This document shows positions 1 to 11,660 of a stretch of DNA of 64,000 bases, piece by piece. Location of the stretch: the NCBI RefSeq assembly GCF_030504985.1, contig NZ_JASERU010000002.1, positions 186,001-250,000 on the forward strand, written 5' to 3'. The DNA is from Fulvimonas sp. R45 (GTDB taxonomy: Bacteria > Pseudomonadota > Gammaproteobacteria > Xanthomonadales > Rhodanobacteraceae). The notes under the pieces were generated by a model. That model was not told the DNA's origin and did no database searches. It saw nothing but the letters and a program-made list of their open reading frames with translations. The translations under genes were made by a program, and so were the position numbers. Position 1 is the stretch's first letter, and each line of letters opens with the position of its first letter.

Positions 1-308
1 CCCCCACGCCGAACAACACGGTGGGCCGCATGAACGCGCTGCTGCCCGAGGTGATCGCCGCCGAACCGGTGGAGCGCAAGTTCCTGAAAGCGCAGAAGGC
101 CGGCCAGTTCAAGGCGCACGACTACGACGGCCAACTGGCCGAGGCGCTGGCCGCCGGCGTGGTGAGCCAGGCCGAACACGACCTGCTCAAGCGCGTGCGC
201 GACGGTGTGTTCGAGTTCATCTCGGTGGACGACTTCGACCCGTCCGAGCTGCGCGCGGCGGTGACGCGGGCGGACGAACGCAAGAAGAAGCTGGCCGACG
301 CCGCCTGA
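1..308 (+). CDS. fadE: FadE-type acyl-CoA dehydrogenase, C-terminal fragment
   Basis: The reading frame is open from the left edge (codons start at base 3) to a TGA at 306-308, giving about 101 residues with no start in view. The segment (PTPNNTVGRMNALLPEVIAAEPVERK and the following AEALAAGVV...LLKRVRDGVFEFISVDDF) resembles the C-terminal DUF1974 tail of the long gammaproteobacterial FadE, the membrane-associated acyl-CoA dehydrogenase that introduces the trans-2 double bond in the first step of fatty-acid beta-oxidation. The dehydrogenase core lies outside the window, so active-site residues cannot be checked. The internal Met at base 30 is not the true start. Confidence 0.8.
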   Translation, partial: PTPNNTVGRMNALLPEVIAAEPVERKFLKAQKAGQFKAHDYDGQLAEALAAGVVSQAEHDLLKRVRDGVFEFISVDDFDPSELRAAVTRADERKKKLADAA

Positions 309-378
309 GCCGCGTCGTCGCATGGGCATGAACGAACGGGGCGCGGGTCGCCCCGTTCCCTTTTCGGGAGCCGCGGGC

Positions 379-846
379 ATGAGCGCAGCGCTGAAACTCT
401 GGAGCAGGCTTTCCCGCTGGCCTGGCGGCGCGTGGCTCTACGGCCGGCTGATCTGCCTCAGGGCGCCGTACTTCGCCACCATTGCACCGCGCTTCGTGAG
501 GCTGGAGCCGGGCCGCTGCGAGATCACCCTCCGCGACCGCCGCCGCGTGCACAACCATATCGGCACCGTGCATGCCATCGCCTTGTGCAATCTCGCCGAG
601 CTGTGCGCCGGCGTGATGAGCGAGGCCACGCTGCCGACCGGCATGCGCTGGATTCCCAAGGGCATGACGGTCGAGTACCTGGCGAAGGCGGTTGGCACCA
701 TGCACGCGGTGGCCACGCCGCAAGCGCCTGCCGTGGCATTCGCCGAGGGGCGCGAGTGGCCGGTGCAGGTGGATGTCCGTGACGCCGGCGGCCAGGCGGT
801 GTTCCGCGCCGTGGCCACCATGTGGGTATCGCCGCGCAGGGCCTGA
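379..846 (+). CDS. DUF4442 hotdog-fold protein
   Basis: About 155 residues matching the DUF4442 family of hotdog-fold, thioesterase-like proteins. Characteristic stretches are the LRAPYFATIAPRF segment near the start, HNHIGTVHAIALCNLAELCAG in the middle and GMTVEYLAKA further on. The family is thought to act on acyl-CoA or acyl-ACP thioesters, but no substrate can be assigned here. An in-frame ATG at 322 would add 19 poorly conserved residues; I prefer 379 because the family-like sequence (SAALKLWSRLSRWPGG) begins there. The upstream neighbour is the FadE tail, which fits a fatty-acyl role only loosely. Confidence 0.75.
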   Translation: MSAALKLWSRLSRWPGGAWLYGRLICLRAPYFATIAPRFVRLEPGRCEITLRDRRRVHNHIGTVHAIALCNLAELCAGVMSEATLPTGMRWIPKGMTVEYLAKAVGTMHAVATPQAPAVAFAEGREWPVQVDVRDAGGQAVFRAVATMWVSPRRA

Positions 847-870
847 ACCGCCTCTGTGCCGGCCGTGCGT

Positions 871-1773
871 TTACGACCGCCGCCAACCGGGCGGCACGAA
901 CGCATGCCGCCGCCACGCTACGACCAGCAGCGCCACCGAACAGAGCGAGCAAAGCGCCAGCGCCACCACCGACGCCTCGGCGCCGAACGCGCCGCCGCTC
1001 AGCCAATCCGGCCCGGACCGTGTGGACACCAGCCAGCCGTCGGCATGCGTGCCGGACACCGGGATGCCGTAGACGGTGCCCTGCGCGATGTTCCATCCCG
1101 CATGCAGGCCAATGCAGGCCCACAGCGAGCGCGTGACGAGGTAGAGCAGGGCGAGCAGCACGCCCGCCTCGATGGCGATGGACGCCGAACTCCACAGCGT
1201 GGCGCCCGGGTTGAAGGCGTGCGCGCCGCCGAAGAACGCGGCCGAGATCACCAGCGCCCAGCCGCTGCCCAGGCCTTCCTCGAGGACGCGGAACAGTACG
1301 CCGCGCGTGATGATTTCCTCGGCGATGCCGGCACCGACGCCGGCACCGAGCACCTGGGGCAGCCAGTCCGCGTGCGCGTTCGTGCCGAGCACGTGGTAGC
1401 TGCCAGCCAACCACAGCACGCCGACCACGGCGCTGAACAGCGCCAGGCCGGCGACAAGGCCGCCCATGCCGAAGCCGGACGCGTCACGCGCCGATAGTTC
1501 GCCGAGCCGGCGCCTCTCGATGCCTTTCACCAGGATCACGTAGGCGACCAGCGCCGGCAGCAGTTCCATGGTCAGCAGCGCCAGCACGAAGTGCATGGAG
1601 CCGGCGGTCCGGGTGGTCCATCCCAGCGGCGCGACCACGGCATGCGCGGCAAGGCTCAGGATGGCCATGGTGACGGCGAAGAACACGATGCGCGCGCCGG
1701 GCGAGAACACCAGCCAGCGCTGCCAGCGCGGTACATCGGGTGGCGTGGCGAAGGCAACAGGGGCGGCGGGCAT
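871..1773 (-). CDS. CPBP-family intramembrane metalloprotease
   Basis: A 300-residue polytopic membrane protein with the CPBP (CAAX protease and bacteriocin-processing, formerly Abi) signature: E152-E153...R157, the F181-G-G-A-H185 motif and H224xxxN228. In this family these residues form the catalytic metal site inside the membrane. About seven hydrophobic segments are visible, one near residues 28-48 ahead of the catalytic helices. Bacterial members process peptides or act in stress or immunity, but the substrate is unknown here. It is a single-gene unit convergent with the upstream DUF4442 gene, with a repeat-filled gap to prfC. Confidence 0.85.
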   Translation of the reverse strand: MPAAPVAFATPPDVPRWQRWLVFSPGARIVFFAVTMAILSLAAHAVVAPLGWTTRTAGSMHFVLALLTMELLPALVAYVILVKGIERRRLGELSARDASGFGMGGLVAGLALFSAVVGVLWLAGSYHVLGTNAHADWLPQVLGAGVGAGIAEEIITRGVLFRVLEEGLGSGWALVISAAFFGGAHAFNPGATLWSSASIAIEAGVLLALLYLVTRSLWACIGLHAGWNIAQGTVYGIPVSGTHADGWLVSTRSGPDWLSGGAFGAEASVVALALCSLCSVALLVVAWRRHAFVPPGWRRS

Positions 1774-2086
1774 GGCGGCGCTTCCGTGGAAAACTGCAGA
1801 CTAGCAGGGAGCGGCAGTGGCTCCTCCCTCCGCGCGCTGTGGCCGTGCGGTGTTTGCGGCTCCTCCCCTGCGTGCAGGGGGAGGCCGGTGGGGGTAGCCG
1901 GGGCTTGTCGCGAGCTTGGGTGACCCCTCCCCAACCCTCCCCTGCGAGGCAGGGGAGGGGGCAGGTCGCCGTGGTCGATGCGGTGTTTGCGCTCCTCCCC
2001 CTGCGTGCAGGGGGAGGTCGGGAGGGGTAGTCCGGGCTTGCCGTGAAGCAGGTTGATCCCCCTGCGAAGCAGGGAGGGACGCCGCA
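1774..2086. repeat. Intergenic GC-rich palindromic repeat cluster
   Basis: This 313-bp gap holds no credible gene. It contains four short palindromes built on CTCCCC(C)TGC...GCAGGGGGAG (about 1862-1884, 1935-1959, 1994-2017 and 2057-2075). It also contains a roughly 40-bp near-perfect direct repeat, 1845-1884 versus 1978-2017, both starting TGCGGTGTTTGCG. The same core recurs at about 11.42, 11.56, 23.92, 25.85, 51.39 and 51.46 kb, so this is a dispersed chromosomal repeat family rather than a local terminator alone. Confidence 0.75.
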
Positions 2087-3706
<1,620 letters not shown>

Positions 3707-3767
3707 TCGGTGATCGAACCCGTCATTCTAGCGCGGGTCGTGCGGGTCGCCGGCGGGCCGGGCAAGG

Positions 3768-4265
3768 TCATCCCGGCTTCCGTGGCGGGATGGGCGGGCT
3801 GGGAGGCTCAAGCCCGGGATATTCCGCCAGCCCGGGCCGTTCCGCGTATCGCTTCAGCACCTCCAGGGTGCCGCCCCAGTAGAAGTGCAGGTGCCGGAAG
3901 ATCGATTCGGTCGGGAAGCCGCTGGCGGACAGGACGAGCGACGTCCGTTCACCCTCGGCGCGCAGGCGGAAACGGAGCGTGGTGTCGCTGTCCGGGTGGT
4001 CGGGCAATCGCGACAACGAGCTTCGATGCGTATAGGCAACCCGCTCCATGGGGACGAATTCCAGCACCTTGCCGACGTTCTCGAACGGCACGTGGTGAAA
4101 GCCGCGCACCTTGAACGGAGTGCCGGGCGCCCAGGAAGTTTCGACCTCGACGCTGAAATCGTCCCCGCCCATCCATGCCTGCATCGCATCGATCCGGATC
4201 AGGGCGTCCCAGGTCGCGGCGATGCCTGCATGGACGAGTACGCGCTGTTCGAACATCCCGGGCAC
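3768..4265 (-). CDS. SRPBCC (START/AHSA1-like) domain protein
   Basis: A 165-residue protein with the pattern of the SRPBCC superfamily, which forms a hydrophobic-cavity helix-grip fold. It shows an N-terminal strand with WDALIRIDAMQAWMGG, central acidic strands, the late TSLVLSASGFP strand and a C-terminal helix FRHLHFYWGGTLEVLKRYAE. Related proteins include AHSA1-like and polyketide-cyclase-like members that bind small lipophilic ligands, and no ligand is predictable. It starts about 28 nt after the stop of the beta-propeller gene on the same strand. The proline-rich C-terminus is probably disordered. Confidence 0.7.
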   Translation of the reverse strand: MPGMFEQRVLVHAGIAATWDALIRIDAMQAWMGGDDFSVEVETSWAPGTPFKVRGFHHVPFENVGKVLEFVPMERVAYTHRSSLSRLPDHPDSDTTLRFRLRAEGERTSLVLSASGFPTESIFRHLHFYWGGTLEVLKRYAERPGLAEYPGLEPPSPPIPPRKPG

Positions 4266-4293
4266 GGCGCGGTCATCGAAGCCGGGCGGGCGG

Positions 4294-5463
4294 TCAGCGC
4301 ATGATGCCGGTGTGTCCCAGCGAGTAGCGGCCCGGCTGCGGCCATACGGCCAGGCCGTGCGGCTCGGCGCCGACCTTGATCTTGCGGACCTTGCCGGTGG
4401 CGGTGTCGATGGCGTAGACGACGTCGTCGAAGCGGCCGGACAGCCACAGCGTCCGGCCGTCGGCGCTGACGTTGCCCATGTCGGGGCTGCCGCCGCCGGG
4501 GATCGGCCAGTTGGCGACCACCTTGCGCGTGGCGAAGTCGATCACCGACACGCTGCCCGGCCCGTGGCGCGGGCCGTGCACCTTGTTGGAGCCGCGGTTG
4601 GCGACGTACAGCTTGGTGCCGTCGCGGCTCGGGTATTCGCCGTGGGTGCCGATGCCGGTCCTGATGAAGCCGATCCTGGTAAAGCTGTCGCCGTCGATCA
4701 GGTACACGCCGTCGGCCATCATGTCGGCCACGTAGAACACCTTGCCGTCGGGCGAGACGCGGATGTCCTGCGGCATGCCGTGCCTGGCCAGTTCGAGGTA
4801 ACCCAGCACCTTGTGGTCGACCATGTCGATCTTGACCAGCTTGCCGCCGAACTCGCAGGTGAAGATCGCGTAGCGCCCGTCGATGGAGAAGTCGGCGTGG
4901 TTGATGCCCTTGCACTGCGGCGCGTTCACGCTGAACTTCAGCGCCATCGTGTGCGGGTCGCGGAAATCCAGCCGCGCGTGCGCCTCGGCCACCACGATGG
5001 CGTACCTGCCGTCGGGCGTGAAGTACATGTTGTACGGGTCGTCCACCGGGACCGACGTGCCGGGCTTGCCGGTCTTCGGGTCGATCGGCGTGAGGCTGCC
5101 GGTGCTGCGGCCCTCGGAATTGTTGGTGACCCACAGCGTCTTCAGGTCCCACGAGGGCACCACGTGCTGCGGGCTGCGGCCGACGCGGAAGGTGTCGACC
5201 ACCTTGTAGGTGGCCGGGTCGATCACCGAGACGCTGTCGCCGCGCAGGTTGGGCACGTAGATGCGCGCCAGCGCACCGGCCACCGCCGGGCTGAAGTGGT
5301 TGGCGCCGGCCTCGCTGTACATGTCGTGGGCATTCAGCACCGGCGGCATGCCGGGGACGGTGGCCACCGCATGCGCGGCGGCGGCGGAGGCGGCGCCGGG
5401 CCCGGCCAGGGCAAGGCCGGCGAGCAGGGCGATCCGGGGGAGGCGAGGGGCGCGTGGGGTCAT
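4294..5463 (-). CDS. Exported YncE-like beta-propeller protein
   Basis: From the ATG at 5463 the product is 389 residues with a clear Sec signal peptide (MTPRAPRLPRIALLAGLALAGPGAASAAAA). The mature part is a seven-bladed YVTN/cytochrome-D1-like propeller, with blades such as IYVPNLRGDSVSVIDPATYKVVDTFRVG, LWVTNNSEG, KVFYVADMMADGVYLID and LYVANRGSNKVHG. Relatives such as YncE are periplasmic binding or scaffold proteins; no haem motif (CxxCH) is present, so enzymatic activity is not supported. The open frame extends upstream to 5838, but that part overlaps the creatininase gene and lacks a signal peptide, so 5463 is chosen. An alternative ATG at 5511 would overlap the upstream stop. Confidence 0.8.
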   Translation of the reverse strand: MTPRAPRLPRIALLAGLALAGPGAASAAAAHAVATVPGMPPVLNAHDMYSEAGANHFSPAVAGALARIYVPNLRGDSVSVIDPATYKVVDTFRVGRSPQHVVPSWDLKTLWVTNNSEGRSTGSLTPIDPKTGKPGTSVPVDDPYNMYFTPDGRYAIVVAEAHARLDFRDPHTMALKFSVNAPQCKGINHADFSIDGRYAIFTCEFGGKLVKIDMVDHKVLGYLELARHGMPQDIRVSPDGKVFYVADMMADGVYLIDGDSFTRIGFIRTGIGTHGEYPSRDGTKLYVANRGSNKVHGPRHGPGSVSVIDFATRKVVANWPIPGGGSPDMGNVSADGRTLWLSGRFDDVVYAIDTATGKVRKIKVGAEPHGLAVWPQPGRYSLGHTGIMR

Positions 5464-5510
5464 GGCGGTCTGTCGGAGGGCAAGGGCGCGCACGGGGCGC
5501 GAACGGCGCA

Positions 5511-6326
5511 TTATCGCCCAGCCGTGTCCCTGCGGATGGCCTCGATCGTGCGGGCGACGATCGCGTCCACGCCCAGCTGGCCCAGCGCGGCGCTGGCGCG
5601 GCGCGGGTCGCCGCCGTAGACACCGTCCGCGGCGGTGGGTTTCGGGGCGTGGCGCAGGCGGTCCAGGCGCACCATCTGCGGCGCCACCGCCAGCTGCAGC
5701 GAAGTGTCGGCCAGGCCCGCGTGGGTGCCGATCTCGTCGTCGCGGATGCCGTGGCGGCGCAGGATCCGGGCGTAGCCGGCCGAGCTGGCCGCGTAGTATT
5801 CCGGCGGCGCCAAGGCGCGCGCGCCCGTGCCGGCCCATTGCCGGTTCAGCCGCGCCACCACGTGCTGCAGGTCCTTCTGGTAGCCGCCGTGGTCGCCCAG
5901 GAAGACGATGGTGCGGAAGCCGTGCACGGCGAAGCTTTGCGCGGCCGACGCCAGCAACTGCTCGAACGCGCCGTCGGGGAGGGTGATGGTGCCCGGGAAG
6001 CGCATGTGCGAGGTCGGCGGCGCGGTGCCGCCCTCGGGGACGTAGGCCACGGTCGGCGCGACCAGCGCGTGGCCGAGCCCGCGCGCGATGCGCTCGGCCA
6101 GCACCGTGGCGCGCCGGTTGTGCTTGCCCACCGCGATGTACGGCCCGCTCTGCTCGGTGCCGCCGATGGGGATGATGACCGTGGTCGTGCCGGCTCGCAC
6201 CTGGTCGCGCAGCTCGGTCCAGGTGAGGTCCTGCAGCTGGACGGTATCAGGCGTCTGGGCGAACGCCGCGTGCGCGGCGGCGAGCAGGACGAGCGCGAGG
6301 ACGCAGCGCAGGCGGCGGGCGGTCAT
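5511..6326 (-). CDS. Exported creatininase-family amidohydrolase
   Basis: A 271-residue protein that starts with a signal peptide (MTARRLRCVLALVLLAAAHAAFAQ) and continues with a creatininase fold. The family landmark PIGSTEQHGPHLP appears as PIGGTEQSGPYIAVGKHNRRA, and the later GNGHGGN-type motif as FLGDHGGYQKDL. Creatininase-family enzymes are metal-dependent amidohydrolases acting on small cyclic amides. The changes at motif positions (S for H, D for N) and the predicted periplasmic location argue against true creatininase. It overlaps the alternative start of the propeller gene by 1 nt and probably shares a transcript with it. Substrate unknown. Confidence 0.78.
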   Translation of the reverse strand: MTARRLRCVLALVLLAAAHAAFAQTPDTVQLQDLTWTELRDQVRAGTTTVIIPIGGTEQSGPYIAVGKHNRRATVLAERIARGLGHALVAPTVAYVPEGGTAPPTSHMRFPGTITLPDGAFEQLLASAAQSFAVHGFRTIVFLGDHGGYQKDLQHVVARLNRQWAGTGARALAPPEYYAASSAGYARILRRHGIRDDEIGTHAGLADTSLQLAVAPQMVRLDRLRHAPKPTAADGVYGGDPRRASAALGQLGVDAIVARTIEAIRRDTAGR

Positions 6327-6394
6327 GACGGTTCCTTGCGACAGCGGCGGAAGCGCCCGCGTGGTCCATGGGGCCGCGCGGGCGTGGCGGAAGC

Positions 6395-8536
6395 TTACTT
6401 CGCTTCCTTCTCCATCAGCTTCTCCACCATGTTCGCCGGCACTTCCTGGTAATGGTCGAATTCCATGGTGAAATTACCGCGGCCGCTGGTGGCCGAGCGC
6501 AGGAAGTTGATGTAGCCGAACATCTCCGCCAGCGGCACGAAGCCCTGCACGTAGGCGTTGGTGCCGCGCTGGCCCTGGTCGCTGACCGAGCCGCGGCGGC
6601 GGTTGATGTCGCCGATCACGTCGCCCAGGTAATCGGCCTCGGTGACCACCTCCAGCTTCATCACCGGCTCCAGCAGCTTCGGGTTCGACAGTTTCTGCGC
6701 CTCGCGGAAGCAGGCGCGGGCGGCGATCTCGAAGGCCAGCGCGGACGAATCCACGTCGTGGTACTTGCCGTCCACCAGGCGCGCCTTGAAGTCCAGCACC
6801 TCGTAGCCGGCCACCTGGCCCTGCAGCGCCTCGGTGCGGATCGCGTGCTCCACCGCGGGGATGTATTCGCGCGGCACGCGGCCGCCCACCACCTCGTCGG
6901 AGAACACCACGCCCGAGCCGGACTCGCCCGGCTCGAAGATGATCTTCACCTCGGCGAACTGGCCGGAGCCGCCCGACTGCTTCTTGTGCGTGTAGGTGTG
7001 CTCCACCGGCTTGCCGAAGGCCTCGCGGAAGCTGACCTTGGGCTTGCCCATGCTGGCGTCCACGCCCAGCTCGGTGCGCATGCGGTCGATGGTGATCTCC
7101 AGGTGCAGCTCGCCCATGCCCTTGAGCACGGTCTGCCCGGTTTCCTTGTCCACCTCCAGCTTCAGCGAGGGGTCGGCCTTGACCATCTTGTAGAGCGCTG
7201 TGGAGAGCTTGTCGACGTCGGCGCGGCTCTTCGGCTCCACCGACACGCTGATCACCGGGTCGGGGAAGCGCATGCGCTCCAGCAGGGCGGGGTGGGCCGG
7301 GTCGCTCAGCGAATCGCCGGTCTCGGTCTCCTTCAGCGAGACGAAGGCGCAGATGTCGCCCGCGCGCACCTCGTCGATCTCCCGGGTGGCGTTGGCCTGC
7401 ACTTCCACGATGCGGCCGATGCGCTCCTTGCGGTCGCGGGTGACGTTGAGCAGGGTGTCGCCCTTGCGGATCACGCCGGAGTAGACGCGGGTGAAGGTGA
7501 GCGTGCCGAACGGGTCGTTGATGACCTTGAACGCCAGCGCGCGCGCCGGCGCGTCGTCGGTGACGGCCTGCTCGCCGATCACCTGGCCGTCCTCGTCCAC
7601 CATCGGGATGCCGCCGTTCTCGCCGGGGTAGGGCAGGTAGTCGATCACCGCGTCCAGCAACTGCTGCACGCCCTTGTTGCGGTAGGACGAGCCGCAGAAC
7701 ACCGGCACCAGCGTGCCGGCGACGCAGCCCTTGCGGATGCAGCGCTTCAGCGTCTCCAGCGAAGGCGTCTCGCCGGTGGCGAGGTAGTGCTCCATCACCG
7801 CGTCATCGGCCTCGACCGCGCTCTCGATGCTCTGCTCGCGCAGCCTGGCCAGGTCGGCCACCCACTGCTTGTCGGCGGCGTTGCCCAGCGCCTGCACGCG
7901 CGGGTGCGCGGCGACCTCGTCCAGCGGCACGGTCTCCCACGCGCTGTCCTTGTCGTCGCCGAGCCAGATATAGCCGACGCCGGCGATCAGGTCGGCCATG
8001 CCCATGAAATCGTCGTGGCTGCCCAGCGGCACCTGGCACAGCAGGGCGTTGGCGCCCAGCCGGTTGCGGATGCCGTCCACGCAGTGCCTGAAGCTGGCGC
8101 CGATGCGGTCCATCTTGTTGACGTAGCACAGGCGCGGCACGTTGTACTGGTCGGCCAGGCGCCAGTTCGTCTCGGTCTGCGGCTCCACGCCGGCCACGCC
8201 GTCGAATACCACCACGGCGCCGTCCAGCACGCGCAGGCTGCGATTCACCTCGATGGTGAAGTCCACGTGCCCGGGGGTGTCGATCAGGTTGATCTGGTGC
8301 CCCTTCCACTCGGTCGACACCGCGGCCGACTGGATGGTGATGCCGCGCTTGCGCTCCTGCTCCAGGTAGTCGGTGGTGGTGGAGCCCTTGCCTTCCTTGG
8401 TGTCGTGCACGTCGACGATCTGGTGCTTCCTGCCGGTGTAGTACAGGATGCGCTCGGTCGTGGTGGTCTTGCCCGCGTCGATGTGGGCGATGATGCCGAG
8501 GTTGCGGTACAGGTCGAGCGGTTTGCGACGGGCCAT
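6395..8536 (-). CDS. Elongation factor G paralogue (stand-alone)
   Basis: A 713-residue EF-G with all five domains. Motifs include the P-loop AHIDAGKTTTTE near residue 17, DTPGHVDFTIEVNRSLRVLDGAV, NKMDRIGA, and the domain IV/V stretches KKQSGGSGQFAEVKIIFEP and RRGSVSDQGQ. EF-G catalyses GTP-driven translocation and, with RRF, ribosome recycling. It is not in an rpsL-rpsG-fusA-tuf context, and its switch I region (HDTKEGKGSTTTDYLEQERKR) differs from the usual proteobacterial HDGAATMDWMEQEQER, with a 3-residue insertion. It is therefore probably a second EF-G (fusA2-like) rather than the main one. Family assignment is certain; paralogue status is inferred. Confidence 0.93.
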   Translation of the reverse strand: MARRKPLDLYRNLGIIAHIDAGKTTTTERILYYTGRKHQIVDVHDTKEGKGSTTTDYLEQERKRGITIQSAAVSTEWKGHQINLIDTPGHVDFTIEVNRSLRVLDGAVVVFDGVAGVEPQTETNWRLADQYNVPRLCYVNKMDRIGASFRHCVDGIRNRLGANALLCQVPLGSHDDFMGMADLIAGVGYIWLGDDKDSAWETVPLDEVAAHPRVQALGNAADKQWVADLARLREQSIESAVEADDAVMEHYLATGETPSLETLKRCIRKGCVAGTLVPVFCGSSYRNKGVQQLLDAVIDYLPYPGENGGIPMVDEDGQVIGEQAVTDDAPARALAFKVINDPFGTLTFTRVYSGVIRKGDTLLNVTRDRKERIGRIVEVQANATREIDEVRAGDICAFVSLKETETGDSLSDPAHPALLERMRFPDPVISVSVEPKSRADVDKLSTALYKMVKADPSLKLEVDKETGQTVLKGMGELHLEITIDRMRTELGVDASMGKPKVSFREAFGKPVEHTYTHKKQSGGSGQFAEVKIIFEPGESGSGVVFSDEVVGGRVPREYIPAVEHAIRTEALQGQVAGYEVLDFKARLVDGKYHDVDSSALAFEIAARACFREAQKLSNPKLLEPVMKLEVVTEADYLGDVIGDINRRRGSVSDQGQRGTNAYVQGFVPLAEMFGYINFLRSATSGRGNFTMEFDHYQEVPANMVEKLMEKEAK

Positions 8537-8634
8537 GACGGACTCCGGGAGGGACGGCGGCGGGCGGGAGGGGGAAGCCCGTCAGGTGCCGTCCGGGACG
8601 GCACTTTTCAATGGGCGGGCACCGGGATGCGGGA

Positions 8635-8991
8635 TCAGGAAGCGAGCAGCAGCGCCAGCCCGACCGCGGCGGGCAGCGCCTGGATCCACAGCACCCGGCG
8701 CGAGCTGGTGAGGCCGCCGTAGAGGCCGGCGACCAGCACGCAGCCGAGGAAGAACAGCTTCACCGTCGTGCCGGCATGGCCGAGCCACAGGCCCCAGGCC
8801 AGGCCGGCGGCGAGGAAGCCGTTGTACAGCCCCATGTTCGCGGCCAGCACCTTCGACTGCGTGGCGAACTCCCGCGTGATGCCGAACGCGCGCAGCCCGG
8901 CGGGCTTGTCCCACAGGAACATCTCCAGCACCAGGAACCACAGGTGCAGCAGGGCGATGACGGCGATCACGATGTCCGCGGCGAGCGACAT
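8635..8991 (-). CDS. DUF1304 membrane protein
   Basis: A 118-residue protein with four hydrophobic helices: an N-terminal IVIAVIALLHLWFLVLEMFLW, a middle GLYNGFLAAGLAWGLWLG, then VKLFFLGCVLVAGLYGGLTS and a C-terminal ALPAAVGLALLLAS. The order HLWFLVLEMFLWDKPAGLRAFG...VLAANMGLYNGFLAAGLAWG is the DUF1304 signature. These are small inner-membrane proteins of unknown function. The start at 8991 follows the adenosine-kinase stop by 23 nt, so the two are likely cotranscribed. Confidence 0.82.
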   Translation of the reverse strand: MSLAADIVIAVIALLHLWFLVLEMFLWDKPAGLRAFGITREFATQSKVLAANMGLYNGFLAAGLAWGLWLGHAGTTVKLFFLGCVLVAGLYGGLTSSRRVLWIQALPAAVGLALLLAS

Positions 8992-9014
8992 GCGGTTCTC
9001 CCGGCGGCCGGCGC

Positions 9015-9950
9015 TCAGGCCAGCGCGTAGCCGAACTGGTCCTGGAACTCGGCCGCGAACTGCGCGTAGTCGAAGCGCTGGTTCTGCGTGCCGGGGTGCT
9101 CCACCTTCAGCGCGCCCATCAGCGAGGCCATGCGGCCCACGGTGGGCCAGTCGTAGCCCTTCATGATACCGAAGATCAGGCCGGCGCGGTACGCGTCGCC
9201 GCAGCCGGTGGGGTCGACGATGCGGCGCTCGCGGGCGGGCGGGATCTCGTGCACGGTGCCGCCGGCGTGGATCAGCGAGCCGCGCGGGCCCAGCGTCACC
9301 ACGTAGGCCTCGACGCGGGCGGCGATCTCCTCCGCGCTCCAGCCGGTGCGCGCCTGCAGCAGCTGCGACTCGTAGTCGTTGACGATCACGTAGGTGGATT
9401 TGTCGATCATCGCCCGGAACTCGTCGCCGTTGAACAGCGGCATCGCCTGGCCGGGGTCGAAGATGAAGGGCACGCCGCGCGCGGCGAACTCGTCCACGTG
9501 CTGCAGCATCGCCTCGCGGCTGTCCGGCGCCACGATGGCGAAGTCCATCGCGGGGATCTCGCGCACGTGGTTCTCGTGCGCGCTGGACATCGCGCCGGGG
9601 TGGAAGGCGGTGATCTGGTTGTTGTCCAGGTCGGTGGTGATGAAGCACTGCGGGGTGAACTGGTCCTCGTACACGCGCACCCGCTCCAGCGGGATGCCGC
9701 ACTTCTCCAGGTGCGCGCGGTAGGGCGCGAAATCCTGGCCCACCGCGGCCACCGGCAGCGGGTCGGCGCCGAGCAGCTTGAGGTTGTAGGCGATGTTGCC
9801 GGCGCAGCCGCCGAACTCGCGGCGCATCCGCGGCACCAGGAACGACACGTTCAGGATGTGCATCTGGTCCGGCAGGATGTGGTTCTTGAACTGGTCCTGG
9901 AACACCATGATGGTGTCGTAGGCGAGCGATCCGCAGATGACGGCAGGCAT
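9015..9950 (-). CDS. PfkB-family adenosine kinase-like sugar kinase
   Basis: A 311-residue ribokinase-fold kinase starting MPAVICGSLAYDTIMVFQD. The PfkB signature is clear: the substrate-side GGCAGNIAYNLKLLG near residues 45-60 and the ATP and anion-hole motif DPTGCGDAYRAGLIFG near residue 250, whose Asp is the catalytic base. Several Xanthomonadales genomes annotate close relatives as adenosine kinase (adenosine to AMP, purine salvage), but sugar substrates cannot be excluded from sequence alone. The frame is open upstream to 10169, but that extension runs through a repeat element and is rejected. Confidence 0.8.
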   Translation of the reverse strand: MPAVICGSLAYDTIMVFQDQFKNHILPDQMHILNVSFLVPRMRREFGGCAGNIAYNLKLLGADPLPVAAVGQDFAPYRAHLEKCGIPLERVRVYEDQFTPQCFITTDLDNNQITAFHPGAMSSAHENHVREIPAMDFAIVAPDSREAMLQHVDEFAARGVPFIFDPGQAMPLFNGDEFRAMIDKSTYVIVNDYESQLLQARTGWSAEEIAARVEAYVVTLGPRGSLIHAGGTVHEIPPARERRIVDPTGCGDAYRAGLIFGIMKGYDWPTVGRMASLMGALKVEHPGTQNQRFDYAQFAAEFQDQFGYALA

Positions 9951-10093
9951 GGTAGTGACGTGGCCCCGGTTGGTGTGGCGGCCACGCGCGGCGCAGCCGG
10001 ACGCTCGCCCCGCAAAGTGCAGGCTACGCCCAAAGACGCCATCGTACCGCCAACGCCCCGCGCTGGCGACTTCCGGGGGCGCCAGGACCTTAA

Positions 10094-11392
<1,299 letters not shown>

Positions 11393-11660
11393 AGGCCGCC
11401 CGCGAGGGCCTGTTTTTCCTCCCTCTCCCCGTCGGGGAGAGGGTCGGGGTGAGGGGCGGGTGCTCGCCATGACATTGATCGAAGCGCGCTTCGTTCTGAA
11501 ACCGAGGCCAGAGTGCCCCCTCGCCCTTTGCCCCCTTCGGCCGGCTCAGGGCGGAGCTCTCCCCGGCGGGGGGAGGGGAACGCGTGGTGCCATGCGGGCT
11601 CGCCCCCTTGCACGCTCAGGTAATCTTGGCCGTCGCCCATTCCTTTTTGAGCCTGTTTAA
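11393..11660. repeat. mreB-mreC gap with two palindromic repeats
   Basis: This 268-bp gap holds the 23-bp palindrome CCCTCTCCCC-GTC-GGGGAGAGGG (11421-11443) and a second, degenerate CTCTCCCCGGCGGGGGGAGG copy near 11557-11577. Both belong to the same family as the cluster at 1774-2086. No T-tract follows, so they are not classical terminators, although they could attenuate transcription between mreB and mreC. Confidence 0.65.

Noticed and set aside
5464-5838. N-terminal extension of the beta-propeller protein by 125 residues
   Set aside because: It overlaps the creatininase-family gene and would bury the signal peptide.
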